This document shows positions 54,117 through 62,278 of a DNA stretch of 64,000 nt, one piece after another (positions within the stretch are counted from its first letter, which is position 1; the number at the start of each line of letters is the position of its first letter). The stretch comes from Pseudomonas sp. ANT_H4 (GTDB lineage Bacteria > Pseudomonadota > Gammaproteobacteria > Pseudomonadales > Pseudomonadaceae), in contig NZ_VOBG01000010.1 of assembly GCF_008369295.1 (NCBI RefSeq), forward strand, positions 62,001-126,000, written 5' to 3'. The position numbers were made by a program, and so were the translations under genes. The notes under the pieces were generated by a model. The model worked only from the letters and a program-made list of their open reading frames with translations, did no database searches and was not told the DNA's origin.

Positions 54117-54159
54117 GGCCGAACGCAGGTATTGCGCAGTGGGTAAACCGGCAAGGATG
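54117..54159 (-). repeat. Inverted partial copy of the dispersed repeat end
   Basis: GGCCGAACGCAGG (54117-54129) and GTGGGTAAACCGGCAAGGAT (54139-54158) are the reverse complement, with few changes, of the segments at 53828-53840 and 53800-53820 of the long repeat. Together the two flank the REPIN in opposite orientations. Confidence 0.65.
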
Positions 54160-54192
54160 CATGTGCGGTGTAACTGACCTACCTCGGGATAC

Positions 54193-55431
54193 CTAGCCCC
54201 TGGCCGGCCCATTGCCAATCTGCCAGACAAATGGCGGTTCAGTCCCGTTGATCACCCAATCCCCGACAATCCGTGCCTTGTAGATCACCGGGTTGTGGGA
54301 CGACACCGTGCGCGCATTGCGCCAATGCCGATCCAGGGATTTACCCTCGCGGATATCCGAAGCCCCCAGGGCATTGAACAGCTCACTGCTGGCGCGCTGG
54401 ATCAACTCTGACACCACCACCTGAGCCGTGGCCGACTCGATCTCGGCAGCGACATTGGCCTCGCGCTCCAGCGCGTCATCCCCGCCAAAGCGCGCCAGGT
54501 AAGCCCGCTGTGCCGGTATCGTCGCTTTCAAGGCGCTGGCCTCGGCGGCGTATACCAGGGCGGCGACTTCACCGACCACCTGCTGAATCTGTGCATCCTG
54601 GCTGACACGGGCGGCATTGCCGTGGCTGTAGATGCGTTTACGCGCACGAACCTGATAAGCCACATCCTTGAGCGCCGCGCGGCCGATACCGGCCAATGTT
54701 GCCAGCAGCACCAACTGGTAAAACGCCGTCTGGTATTTGAAGCGCGTGGCAAAGTCGATCACGTTCTCGGCATCAACCACCGCATCGGTAAACCGCGATG
54801 TGCCGCTGCCCGTGGTGCGTTGGCCAAAACCGTCCCAGTCATCGCTTTGCACAATCCCCGGCTGGCGAGTGCGGGTGGCGGCAATCACGTCGCCGCCGGT
54901 GTCGCTGCGCTGGGCGTAGACGTCGATCCAGTCGGAGAAAATGCTCCCGGTGCTGTAGAACTTCTCGCCGTTGAGTTTCCACTTGTCGCCGTCGGGGCTG
55001 ACCTTGGTGATTACATCACCGATGGCAACGCTGCCGATTTCGGTCCAGGCACAGCCGACGATATCGCCGTCGACAAAGCGCTTGAACCACAGATCCCGAC
55101 CAGCGCCGGGCGGTGCATTCAGACGGTCCTCGGCAAAGGCGAAGTGCCCGCGCAGGGCCTGGGGTACGTTGGAGTCGGCTTCAGCCAACTCAATCAACAG
55201 TTCAAACAGCTGAGGCAGGGACGCGCCGCCACCACCGTATTCCACCGGCACCCGCACCGCGCCGAAACCAGCTTCTTTCAGCCACTGGATCGGCTCACGG
55301 GGCAGGGCGCGGGTTTGCTCACGCTCCACGGCACCTTCGGCGATACGCTCAAAGATCGGCCGGAAGCGCTCGGTCAGGGCCTGGTAATCGACGCCGGTGG
55401 ACAGTGGGTTGATGACATGTTGCTCGGTCAT
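54193..55431 (-). CDS. sfnB: SfnB-type sulfur-acquisition flavin oxidoreductase
   Basis: A 412-residue acyl-CoA-dehydrogenase-fold protein of the SfnB/DszC group. Visible are VPVEYGGGGASLPQLFELL near residues 60-78, KWKLNGEKFYSTGS near 150-163, and the C-terminal GKSLDRHWRNARTVSSHNP helix used for flavin binding. These enzymes take part in desulfurisation of sulfones and related organosulfur compounds under sulfate limitation. The ATG at 55429-55431 has a GGAG site; a longer frame lies in the divergent promoter region. It is divergent from sfnG. Confidence 0.87.
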   Translation of the reverse strand: MTEQHVINPLSTGVDYQALTERFRPIFERIAEGAVEREQTRALPREPIQWLKEAGFGAVRVPVEYGGGGASLPQLFELLIELAEADSNVPQALRGHFAFAEDRLNAPPGAGRDLWFKRFVDGDIVGCAWTEIGSVAIGDVITKVSPDGDKWKLNGEKFYSTGSIFSDWIDVYAQRSDTGGDVIAATRTRQPGIVQSDDWDGFGQRTTGSGTSRFTDAVVDAENVIDFATRFKYQTAFYQLVLLATLAGIGRAALKDVAYQVRARKRIYSHGNAARVSQDAQIQQVVGEVAALVYAAEASALKATIPAQRAYLARFGGDDALEREANVAAEIESATAQVVVSELIQRASSELFNALGASDIREGKSLDRHWRNARTVSSHNPVIYKARIVGDWVINGTEPPFVWQIGNGPARG

Positions 55432-55654
55432 GGGGACAGCTCCTGGGCAGGCAAAAAAGGCGGTGCGTTGCCAAGGTGTTTGCACGGTCCATGCCGAGGT
55501 TAAAACCCCGTATTTACAGGGCAACAACCTGCTTCAAGTGTTGCGCCACCAACAGCAATCCAACAAACCCCCGATATCTGCAACATCAGACAGTGCGGGG
55601 TGTCCACACCCAATTACCGCCCCAGAGCCCTGGCTTCGGGCATCTGCAATACGC

Positions 55655-55670
55655 TGGCACGCTTGCTGCT
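55655..55670 (+). promoter_or_regulatory. Sigma-54 (-24/-12) promoter of sfnG
   Basis: TGGCACGCTTGCTGCT matches the RpoN consensus TGGCACG-N4-TTGCW with GG and GC correctly ten bases apart. It lies 39-54 bases before the sfnG start. sfn genes are known to need the sigma-54 activator SfnR, so the match is functionally consistent. Confidence 0.85.
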
Positions 55671-55708
55671 CCATGCCCTGCATATCCCCTTGTGTGAGGT
55701 ACCGTTCA

Positions 55709-56800
55709 ATGAGTCAGCAAGCAGTCAAATTTGCCTATTGGGTGCCCAACGTCAGCGGCGGGCTGGTGGTGAGCAAGATCGAGCAGCGCACCAGTTGGGG
55801 CATCGACTACAACCGCAAACTGGCGCAACTGGCCGAGGAAGCCGGGTTCGAATACGCCCTGACCCAAATCCGTTTCACCGCCGGCTATGGCGCCGAGTAC
55901 CAGCATGAATCCGTAGCCTTCAGCCACGCGTTGCTGGCGGCGACCACCACGTTGAAAGTCATCGCGGCGATCTTGCCCGGCCCGTGGCAACCGGCCCTGG
56001 CGGCCAAGCAACTGGCGACCATCGATCAACTGACCAACGGCCGCGTCGCCGTCAACATCGTCAGCGGCTGGTTCAAGGGCGAGTTCCAGGCCATCGGTGA
56101 ACATTGGCTGGAGCACGACGAGCGCTATCGCCGCTCCGAAGAATTCATCCGCGCCCTCAAAGGCATCTGGACCCAGGACAACTTCACCTTCAAGGGTGAT
56201 TTCTACCGATTCAACAACTACAGCCTCAAACCCAAGCCTCTGGGCGAACCCCATCCGGAGATTTTTCAGGGTGGCAGCTCCCGCGCAGCACGAGATATGG
56301 CCGCACGTGTCTCGGACTGGTACTTCACCAACGGCAACACCCCGCAAGGTATCAAGGCCCAGGTCGATGACATTCGCGCCAAGGCCGCCGCCAACAACCA
56401 CTCGGTAAAAGTCGGGGTCAACGCCTTTGTCATCGCCCGCGACACCGAAGAGGAAGCCCGCGCGGTGCTCGCTGAAATCATCGACAAGGCCGACCCCGAA
56501 GCGGTCAATGCCTTTGGCGACGCGGCAAAACAAGCTGGCAAGGCATCACCGGAAGGCGAGGGCAACTGGGCCAAGTCCAGCTTCGAAGACTTGGTGCAGT
56601 ACAACGACGGCTTCAAGACCAACCTGATCGGTACCCCGCAGCAGATTGCCGAGCGTATCGTCGCGCTCAAAGCGGTGGGCGTGGACCTGGTACTGGCGGG
56701 GTTCCTGCACTTCCAGGAGGAAGTGGAGTACTTCGGCAAACGGGTATTGCCGCTGGTACGCGAGCTGGAGGCCAAGGCCGGGATCAAGCAGGTAGCCTGA
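55709..56800 (+). CDS. sfnG: Dimethylsulfone monooxygenase
   Basis: A 363-residue FMNH2-dependent luciferase-family monooxygenase with the SfnG length. Typical segments are FAYWVPNVSGGLVVSKIEQR near residues 8-27, ILPGPWQPALAAKQLATID near 89-107 and VNIVSGWFKGEF near 118-129. It cleaves dimethylsulfone to methanesulfinate and formaldehyde so that the sulfur can be used. The ATG at 55709 has a GAGGT site upstream; a longer frame reading through the promoter is rejected. It is divergent from sfnB and preceded by a sigma-54 promoter. Confidence 0.93.
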   Translation: MSQQAVKFAYWVPNVSGGLVVSKIEQRTSWGIDYNRKLAQLAEEAGFEYALTQIRFTAGYGAEYQHESVAFSHALLAATTTLKVIAAILPGPWQPALAAKQLATIDQLTNGRVAVNIVSGWFKGEFQAIGEHWLEHDERYRRSEEFIRALKGIWTQDNFTFKGDFYRFNNYSLKPKPLGEPHPEIFQGGSSRAARDMAARVSDWYFTNGNTPQGIKAQVDDIRAKAAANNHSVKVGVNAFVIARDTEEEARAVLAEIIDKADPEAVNAFGDAAKQAGKASPEGEGNWAKSSFEDLVQYNDGFKTNLIGTPQQIAERIVALKAVGVDLVLAGFLHFQEEVEYFGKRVLPLVRELEAKAGIKQVA

Positions 56801-56804
56801 TCGC

Positions 56805-57899
56805 TCACCTGGCATACACCACGACCGCCGCGCGCAACTTGTTATTGCCAAACCGGCACATCCGTTCGAACTCCCCGCGGCTGACAGGCAGGTGCTGGCA
56901 GTCCAGGGGCTGGCGGTGCTGGCTGTGGTCCACGTCCGGGTCATGCAGGTAGACAAAGTCTTCGTCGCAATCGGTGACGATCACCCAGTGGGGTGACTTG
57001 GAGCGGGTCAGGCGGTAGCTGCTGATCAAGACCAGCGGTTGCCCGCCATCACGCAGTACCTGCGGCAAATCCAGCGGCCCGCCGAGCACCTGCTCGACAT
57101 CGCTGCTGGCCAGTTCTTCCTCGAAGGCGTCATGCACCAGGCGCATGACGTCTTTTTTGTGCTGATCACGCACCCCGTCCAGAAACAACGGCCCGCTGAC
57201 ATTGACCTGCATGTGCACCCGAAAGCCTCGACGCCAGGCTGACAGCGCCAACCCTTGAGGGCTGCAGCCGCCATGGCCGGCGGTCATGAACACGGTGGTC
57301 GCCTCGCGCCAGATTTGCAGTTCTTCGCGCCGCTGAGCCACACGCTCAGGTTGCAGGGCGCCCATGGCCATCAGCAAGCTCGCCGCGCCGCAGGTGAAGT
57401 CGGTGGTCTGCTGGTAATACGGCACGCTCAGGGCCCTGGCTTCCTGATGCTGGAGAATGCGCTTCTCCAGGCGCAGAGCGTCGGTGTGATCTTCGTAATA
57501 GTCATTGATCAGGGCAAAGCGCCGGTAGCCATTGCGCTCGTACAGGGCGATGGCGCCGGGATTGTCGGTGCGCACCTCCAGGCGCAGGTAGGCACAGTCA
57601 TGTTCCACGGCGCAGTCTTCAATACGCGCCAGCAGTTGCTTGCCCAGCCCCATGCCACGGGCAGGAGCGGCAATGGCGATTGAATACAGGCGTGCCAGCG
57701 AAGTACCACGATGGAACAGCACCAGCGCGTAGCCGAGTAGCTGCTCTTCGTTTTCGGCCACTAGCAGGCGCCCGTTGGCACGGCTGATCATCCACTGAAA
57801 GCTGCGGGGCGAGAGCCGGTCAGTGGTGAAGCAATGCTCTTCCAGTACCACTAAGGCCGGTAAGTCATCAAGGGTTGCAACGCGAAAGGAAAGAGCCAT
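56805..57899 (-). CDS. GNAT acetyltransferase fused to C39-like peptidase domain
   Basis: A 364-residue two-domain protein. Residues ~1-150 are a GNAT N-acetyltransferase with the acetyl-CoA loop RGMGLGKQLL near residues 81-90 and the NPGAIALYERNGYR motif. Residues ~158-364 are a papain/C39-like domain with an oxyanion Gln in YYQQTTDFTCGAASL, the catalytic Cys at residue 170, and a His in KSPHWVIV followed by an Asp in YLHDPDVDH. It is divergent from a RimK-family ligase gene. The combination of acetylation, peptidase and glutamate ligation suggests peptide or protein modification, with substrate unknown. Confidence 0.88.
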   Translation of the reverse strand: MALSFRVATLDDLPALVVLEEHCFTTDRLSPRSFQWMISRANGRLLVAENEEQLLGYALVLFHRGTSLARLYSIAIAAPARGMGLGKQLLARIEDCAVEHDCAYLRLEVRTDNPGAIALYERNGYRRFALINDYYEDHTDALRLEKRILQHQEARALSVPYYQQTTDFTCGAASLLMAMGALQPERVAQRREELQIWREATTVFMTAGHGGCSPQGLALSAWRRGFRVHMQVNVSGPLFLDGVRDQHKKDVMRLVHDAFEEELASSDVEQVLGGPLDLPQVLRDGGQPLVLISSYRLTRSKSPHWVIVTDCDEDFVYLHDPDVDHSQHRQPLDCQHLPVSRGEFERMCRFGNNKLRAAVVVYAR

Positions 57900-57993
57900 A
57901 TGACCGCCGTAAAAGTTGCGTAACGAAACGGGACTTCTCTGAAATATCGTGCTTAATAGAAAAGGTCTAGTTCTCTAAAGCGGATCAATCAAT

Positions 57994-59580
57994 ATGTCAG
58001 CGGTACAAGGTCATTGGCGTGAAGTATCCGAGCAAACAGTGGCGGCGACAATAACTTCCGCCGGTTATTTTCCCACACCTCCCAAGCCGTCAAGTCAAGT
58101 CGTGATTATTGTTGAGCGCAAGGAGGACTGGGCCTCCTACTTCCCCAGCGAAGACATTGTTACCGCCCAGGAATACCTTGAGCAAACCCGGGAAAGCGAA
58201 ACCGGCAAGCGGGTCCAGGTGATCAACCTGTGTCGCAGCTACAAGTACCTGGGACACGGCTACTACTGCTCGCTGCTGGCCGAGGCGCGTGGCCACAAGG
58301 TTATTCCGTCGGTGCGCACCATCAGCGAGCTGACGAAAAAATCCCTCTACGGCCTGGCCCTGGATGACCTGGATAAAACCCTTGATAAAGCCCTGAGCCA
58401 TCATCTTTATAGTAATACCGAAGGTTTTACCCTGACACTTTATTTTGGCCGAACGAATATCGAGCCACTGCAGGACTTGGCTCGCCAGTTGTTTGAAGCG
58501 TTTCCGTGTCCGATATTGCTAGTTGAGTTTCGTAAGAATAACGGCTGGCATATCGAAGGCATAAAATCTGGCGTGTTGCATAAGTTGCGTGACGATCAGG
58601 AAGATCAATTCGCCAACGCCCTGGACAACTTCAGTCGCAAGATCTGGCGACAACCACGCTCCCGCCGCCTGGCCCGTTATGACCTGGCGATCCTTCATGA
58701 TCCCCAGGAACAGTTGCCGCCGTCCAACGCCAAGGCGCTGGAGAACTTCGTGCGAGTGGGCAAGGGCTTGGGCATCGATGTCGAGCTGATTGAACGCAAG
58801 GATTACTCCCGCCTGGCCGAATACGACGCCCTGCTGATCCGCGAGACCACCAGCGTCGACAACCACACCTACCGCTTCGCCAAGAAGGCTGAGAGTGAAG
58901 GGCTGGTGGTGATGGATGACCCCGCCTCGATCCTGCGTTGTACCAACAAGGTCTACCTCACCGATATGCTGAAAAGCCATCAACTGGGCATGCCCGCCAC
59001 CGAGATCCTCTACAAGGAGCGACCGGAAGATTTCGAACGGGTCGGCGAGCGCCTGGGCTTCCCCCTGGTGTTGAAAATACCCGACGGTTGTTTCTCCCGA
59101 GGGGTGATCAAGGTGGAAAGCCAGCAAGAGCTGCTGACGGCCACCGCCGAATTGTTCGAACATTCTGTGCTGTTGCTGGCCCAGGAGTTTTTCTACACCG
59201 AGTACGACTGGCGCATCGGCGTGCTCAACCGTAAGCCGATCTTTGCCTGCCAGTACTTCATGTCCAAGGGCCATTGGCAAATCTACAACCACAAGGCCAT
59301 CGGCCAGGACATCAACGGCGAGTGCCGCACCATGGCGGTCCACGAAGCGCCCAAAGCGGTGGTGGACCTGGCGGTGAAGACCGCCAACCTGATCGGCGAC
59401 GGGCTGTACGGAGTGGACCTCAAGCAGTCCGGCGACAAAGTGGTGGTGATCGAGGTCAACGACAACCCTAACATGGACGCCGGTATCGAAGATGCCTACC
59501 TGCAGGACGACTTGTATTCCCTGGTGCTGGAAGAATTTGTCCGCCGCCTGGAACTCAAACGCCAAGGCCAGGGGTGGTAA
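57994..59580 (+). CDS. RimK-family ATP-grasp ligase with N-terminal RLAN domain
   Basis: A 528-residue protein. The N-terminal ~200 residues form the RimK-like ATP-grasp N-terminal (RLAN) domain (VINLCRSYKYLGHGYYCSLL near residues 76-95). Residues ~230-520 are an ATP-grasp ligase: the lid region FPLVLKIPDGCFSRGVIKVE near 360-379, AQEFFYTEYDWRIGVLN and the metal-binding VVVIEVNDNPNMDAGIED near 484-501. Canonical RimK (~300 residues) adds glutamates to ribosomal protein S6; this longer type has no assigned substrate. It is followed after 6 bases by a CorA-like gene and is divergent from the GNAT-C39 gene. Confidence 0.9.
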   Translation: MSAVQGHWREVSEQTVAATITSAGYFPTPPKPSSQVVIIVERKEDWASYFPSEDIVTAQEYLEQTRESETGKRVQVINLCRSYKYLGHGYYCSLLAEARGHKVIPSVRTISELTKKSLYGLALDDLDKTLDKALSHHLYSNTEGFTLTLYFGRTNIEPLQDLARQLFEAFPCPILLVEFRKNNGWHIEGIKSGVLHKLRDDQEDQFANALDNFSRKIWRQPRSRRLARYDLAILHDPQEQLPPSNAKALENFVRVGKGLGIDVELIERKDYSRLAEYDALLIRETTSVDNHTYRFAKKAESEGLVVMDDPASILRCTNKVYLTDMLKSHQLGMPATEILYKERPEDFERVGERLGFPLVLKIPDGCFSRGVIKVESQQELLTATAELFEHSVLLLAQEFFYTEYDWRIGVLNRKPIFACQYFMSKGHWQIYNHKAIGQDINGECRTMAVHEAPKAVVDLAVKTANLIGDGLYGVDLKQSGDKVVVIEVNDNPNMDAGIEDAYLQDDLYSLVLEEFVRRLELKRQGQGW

Positions 59581-59586
59581 TGCACG

Positions 59587-60522
59587 ATGATTCAGTGCTT
59601 TGAATTGACCGATGGCGCGCTGCGCAGCAGTCAGCGCGAGGCCGCCGACATCATGCTGTTCAACAACCCCGATGCCCACGAGCGGGAACTGCTGCGCGAT
59701 CACTACAAGCTTGACGAGCACGCCCTGGCCTCGGCGCTGGACCCGGACGAGGTGTCTCGCATCGAGTTTCACCCTGACAACCTGTTCCTGATCTGGAAAC
59801 GCCCGGAAAACTACTCCGGTGCCGGCAACCTGGTGTTCGAAGTATCGTCCTGCGGCCTGCTGTTTTCCCAAAACCGCCTGCTGGTGATTGCCACCGGCGA
59901 CAGCCAGCTTTCAGGCCTGGGCGCCCGCAGACCCCTGTATACGCCGTTGGATGTGCTGCTGGACTTGCTGCTCAACAACGTCCATCACTACCTCGGCCAC
60001 CTCAAGGTGATCAAGATGGTTGCCCGTGAGTTGCAGCAGCAATTCAACGCCTCCATGCACAATCGCCATCTGATGCAGATGTTCAACCTCAGCGAAAGCC
60101 TGATCTATTACATCAACGCCTTGCACAGCAACGGCGCGGTGCTGGCCCGCTTGCGCAACCACGGCGAAAAGGAACATTTCAGCGCCCAGACCCTGGGGTT
60201 GATCGACGACCTGATCATCGAGAACAACCAGTGCTACAAACAGGCGGAGATTTATTCCAACGTGTTCTCCGGGTTGATCGAGGCCCGGGGCAACCTGATG
60301 AACAACAGCACCAACAACCTGCTGCGCAAGCTGACGTTGATCAACGTGGTGTTCCTGCCATTGAACCTGATTGCCAGTATTGGCGGCATGTCCGAGTTCA
60401 GCATGATGACGACGGGCACGCCGTGGTGGGTGTCGTACCCCTTGTTCCTGACTGCGATGGGATTGGCGGCGGGGTTGATGGTGCTGGGGCTAAAGCGCAT
60501 TGCAGGAGGCGCCCACCCGTAG
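59587..60522 (+). CDS. CorA-family divalent metal transporter with altered GMN motif
   Basis: A 311-residue protein with the CorA architecture: a soluble N-terminal domain, a long helix around residues 200-255 and two C-terminal membrane helices (residues ~245-270 and 280-303). The signature GMN loop between the helices of true CorA is replaced by GGMSEFSMMT, with Ser for Asn. Transport of Mg, Zn or another ion through this variant is uncertain. The start lies six bases after the RimK-family gene, so the two are co-transcribed. Confidence 0.85.
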   Translation: MIQCFELTDGALRSSQREAADIMLFNNPDAHERELLRDHYKLDEHALASALDPDEVSRIEFHPDNLFLIWKRPENYSGAGNLVFEVSSCGLLFSQNRLLVIATGDSQLSGLGARRPLYTPLDVLLDLLLNNVHHYLGHLKVIKMVARELQQQFNASMHNRHLMQMFNLSESLIYYINALHSNGAVLARLRNHGEKEHFSAQTLGLIDDLIIENNQCYKQAEIYSNVFSGLIEARGNLMNNSTNNLLRKLTLINVVFLPLNLIASIGGMSEFSMMTTGTPWWVSYPLFLTAMGLAAGLMVLGLKRIAGGAHP

Positions 60523-60546
60523 AGACCCTGTTCGCGGTCAAGCTTT

Positions 60547-60606
60547 AGCGAGGCTGCGTTGGGGGCTGATCTGATGGTGGCGGTGTGGCGCCGACGTAGC
60601 CTCGCT
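60547..60606. repeat. Inverted repeat between CorA-like gene and map
   Basis: AGCGAGGCTGCG (60547-60558) has a nearly exact inverse, CGTAGCCTCGCT (60595-60606), 36 bases later. It resembles REP-like intergenic palindromes of Pseudomonas and lies between two converging transcription units, where it may also serve as a terminator. Confidence 0.6.
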
Positions 60607-60660
60607 GGAGCTCGACAACTGCTACGGTGGTTTTTGTGTAGATACTCCCCTGTATGGGCT

Positions 60661-61413
60661 TTATGTTGGCTGTAAAGTCAACACCTCAAACCCGTCCGCC
60701 GTCACCACCACGGTATGTTCCCACTGCGCGGACAAGCTGTTGTCACGGGTTACTACCGTCCAGCCATCTTTCAAGCTGCGCACTTTGGCGCTGCCCTGGT
60801 TCAGCATTGGCTCAATGGTGAACACCATGCCTTCACGCAACTCCATCCCCGTGCCGGGACGCCCGAAGTGCAGGATCTGCGGTTCTTCGTGCATTTCCCG
60901 GCCGATGCCATGCCCGCAATACTCACGCACCACGCTGTAGCCATTAGCTTGGGCGTGGTGCTGGATGGCATGACCAATATCCCCCAGGCGCGCACCGGGC
61001 TTGACCTGACGAATCCCGGCCCACATCGCCTCAAAGGTCATTTCCACCAGGCGCCGGGCCTTGGGCGTCACCGTGCCGATCATGTACATCTTGCTGGAGT
61101 CGGCGATAAAGCCGTCTTTCTCCAGGGTAATATCGATGTTGACGATATCGCCATCCTTGAGCACAGCCTTGGCATCCGGCATGCCATGGCACACCACTTC
61201 ATTGATCGAGGTATTGATGGAAAAGGGGTAGTCGTATTGCCCAAGGCTTGCCGGCCGGGACTGCAAATCCCGTCGGATAAAGGCTTCGACGGCACGGTCC
61301 AACTCCAGGGTCGTCTGACCTGCGCTCACAAAACCGTCGAGCATGCTGAAGACCTGAGCCAGCAGGCGGCCCGACTCACGCATCAGTGCGATCTGTTCGG
61401 CATTCTTGATCAT
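60661..61413 (-). CDS. map: Type I methionine aminopeptidase
   Basis: A 250-residue methionine aminopeptidase. Metal ligands are conserved: the two Asp in VNIDITLEKDGFIADSSK (residues ~94-111), His in GHGIGREMHEEP near 167-178, Glu in TIEPM near 198-202 and Glu in QWEHTVVV near 229-236. The substrate-contacting His is in VCHGMP. This copy is coupled to a ParD-like gene and is not next to rpsB, where the housekeeping map is usually found, so it is probably a second, conditional MetAP. Its ATG overlaps the upstream stop codon by one base. Confidence 0.93.
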   Translation of the reverse strand: MIKNAEQIALMRESGRLLAQVFSMLDGFVSAGQTTLELDRAVEAFIRRDLQSRPASLGQYDYPFSINTSINEVVCHGMPDAKAVLKDGDIVNIDITLEKDGFIADSSKMYMIGTVTPKARRLVEMTFEAMWAGIRQVKPGARLGDIGHAIQHHAQANGYSVVREYCGHGIGREMHEEPQILHFGRPGTGMELREGMVFTIEPMLNQGSAKVRSLKDGWTVVTRDNSLSAQWEHTVVVTADGFEVLTLQPT

Positions 61414-61613
61414 CAGCCACGGCCCCGGATCAGGTCAGGCTTGTCCAACAGCAGCTTGTTGATCAGGTCGTTGTAGGCCAGGTGCGGATTGAGTTCGGCC
61501 AGCAGGCCGATCTTGATCCAGAACTCCGCCTGGGCGTTGATGGAGCGGTCCATGGTGGCGCTGGCCAGACGGATTTGTTCATGCAGTTGATCGGTGATCT
61601 TGACGATGCCCAT
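61413..61613 (-). CDS. ParD-like ribbon-helix-helix protein
   Basis: A 66-residue protein, MGIVKITDQLHEQIRLAS followed by MDRSINAQAEFWIKIGLLAE. This is a ribbon-helix-helix DNA-binding core of the ParD-like family. The ATG at 61611-61613 is chosen; an in-frame ATG 17 codons upstream would place the start inside the palindromic operator. The gene overlaps map by one base (TGATG), so the products are made in a coupled way. A 34-bp symmetrical palindrome just upstream is its probable operator. No ParE toxin is present; MetAP occupies the toxin position. Confidence 0.82.
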   Translation of the reverse strand: MGIVKITDQLHEQIRLASATMDRSINAQAEFWIKIGLLAELNPHLAYNDLINKLLLDKPDLIRGRG

Positions 61614-61630
61614 GAGCTTCACTGTGCAGG

Positions 61631-61664
61631 TTGATATACGAAGCGTATACGTTGCGTATATCAA
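61631..61664. promoter_or_regulatory. 34-bp palindromic operator of the ParD-like/map unit
   Basis: Outer arms TTGATATACG (61631-61640) and CGTATATCAA (61655-61664) are exact inverses, and the centre holds CGTATACG (61644-61651), itself a palindrome with the same axis. Three CGTATA-type half-site clusters are typical of ribbon-helix-helix repressors. It lies 18-51 bases before the ParD-like start. Confidence 0.75.
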
Positions 61665-61678
61665 TAGTAAAGTCAGGG

Positions 61679-62014
61679 TTACGCGGCAGCTTGCGATGCC
61701 TTGGCCGATTGACGGTCCTGCAACCCGCGAACCACCAGGTACAGCAGTGGCCCAACGGACACGAAAATTGCCGTGAGCAACAGGTACGGCAGCACCGACA
61801 GTGCTGACCGACCACGGCTGCGAGCATCCTTGTACATCCAGATGCCGGCGAGTGTTGCCAGCAGGTACAAATCAATCACCACCTGCGCTGTGTCGGGGCG
61901 AGACATCAGGCTGATGCCGAAATCGAGCAAGGACTGCTCAGCTTGCAGCATCACCGAGACGGTGTAGCCGACGAAGGCGATGAGGGCGACCAGGGGCAAT
62001 ACAAGCTTTTTCAT
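61679..62014 (-). CDS. DUF2834 family small membrane protein
   Basis: A 111-residue protein with three hydrophobic segments: residues ~4-25 (VLPLVALIAFVGYTVSVML), ~45-63 (VVIDLYLLATLAGIWMYKDA) and ~75-97 (LPYLLLTAIFVSVGPLLYLVV). It fits DUF2834, a family of unknown function. A GGAAGGAAC ribosome binding site precedes the ATG. It is upstream of and parallel to the ParD-like gene but separated from it by the palindromic operator. Confidence 0.8.
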   Translation of the reverse strand: MKKLVLPLVALIAFVGYTVSVMLQAEQSLLDFGISLMSRPDTAQVVIDLYLLATLAGIWMYKDARSRGRSALSVLPYLLLTAIFVSVGPLLYLVVRGLQDRQSAKASQAAA

Positions 62015-62168
62015 AGACGTTCCTTCCTTGGACAGGCAGCAAAGAGCTGCTCAGATTAGCGGAACGACTCCACAACTCAATGGCCGTTTGCCATTGACTT
62101 GTCATAAGCCGCCGGTTAATTTTGATTCATGACATTTCAAGCTTTACGTTCACAGCCAAACATTATTA

Positions 62169-62239
62169 CCGCCATTTCTCATTTGGCGGGATAGCGCACG
62201 GCTGCACCCAAACCCGCCCTAGAGGCGGGTTTTGTTTTT
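62169..62239 (+). terminator. Leader with attenuator-like terminator before ilvA relic
   Basis: Two hairpins are seen. CCGCCA (62169-62174) pairs with TGGCGG (62184-62189). AACCCGCC (62211-62218) pairs with GGCGGGTT (62224-62231) and is followed by TTTTGTTTTT. The second is a standard intrinsic terminator placed 40-50 bases before the relic start, as in amino-acid-regulated leaders. Confidence 0.65.
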
Positions 62240-62278
62240 CCGTCTCCAGAGCCTTGAACCAAAAGCCAGGAGACATCG

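Noticed and set aside
54193..55431. Dibenzothiophene monooxygenase DszC
   Set aside because: The divergent sfnG and the sigma-54 promoter point to the SfnB sulfone/sulfur-starvation type, with no dszA or dszB nearby.
58519..59871. Minus-strand open frame of 450 codons opposite the RimK-family gene
   Set aside because: Composition is a shadow of the real coding strand; there is no homology that I recognise and no ribosome binding site.
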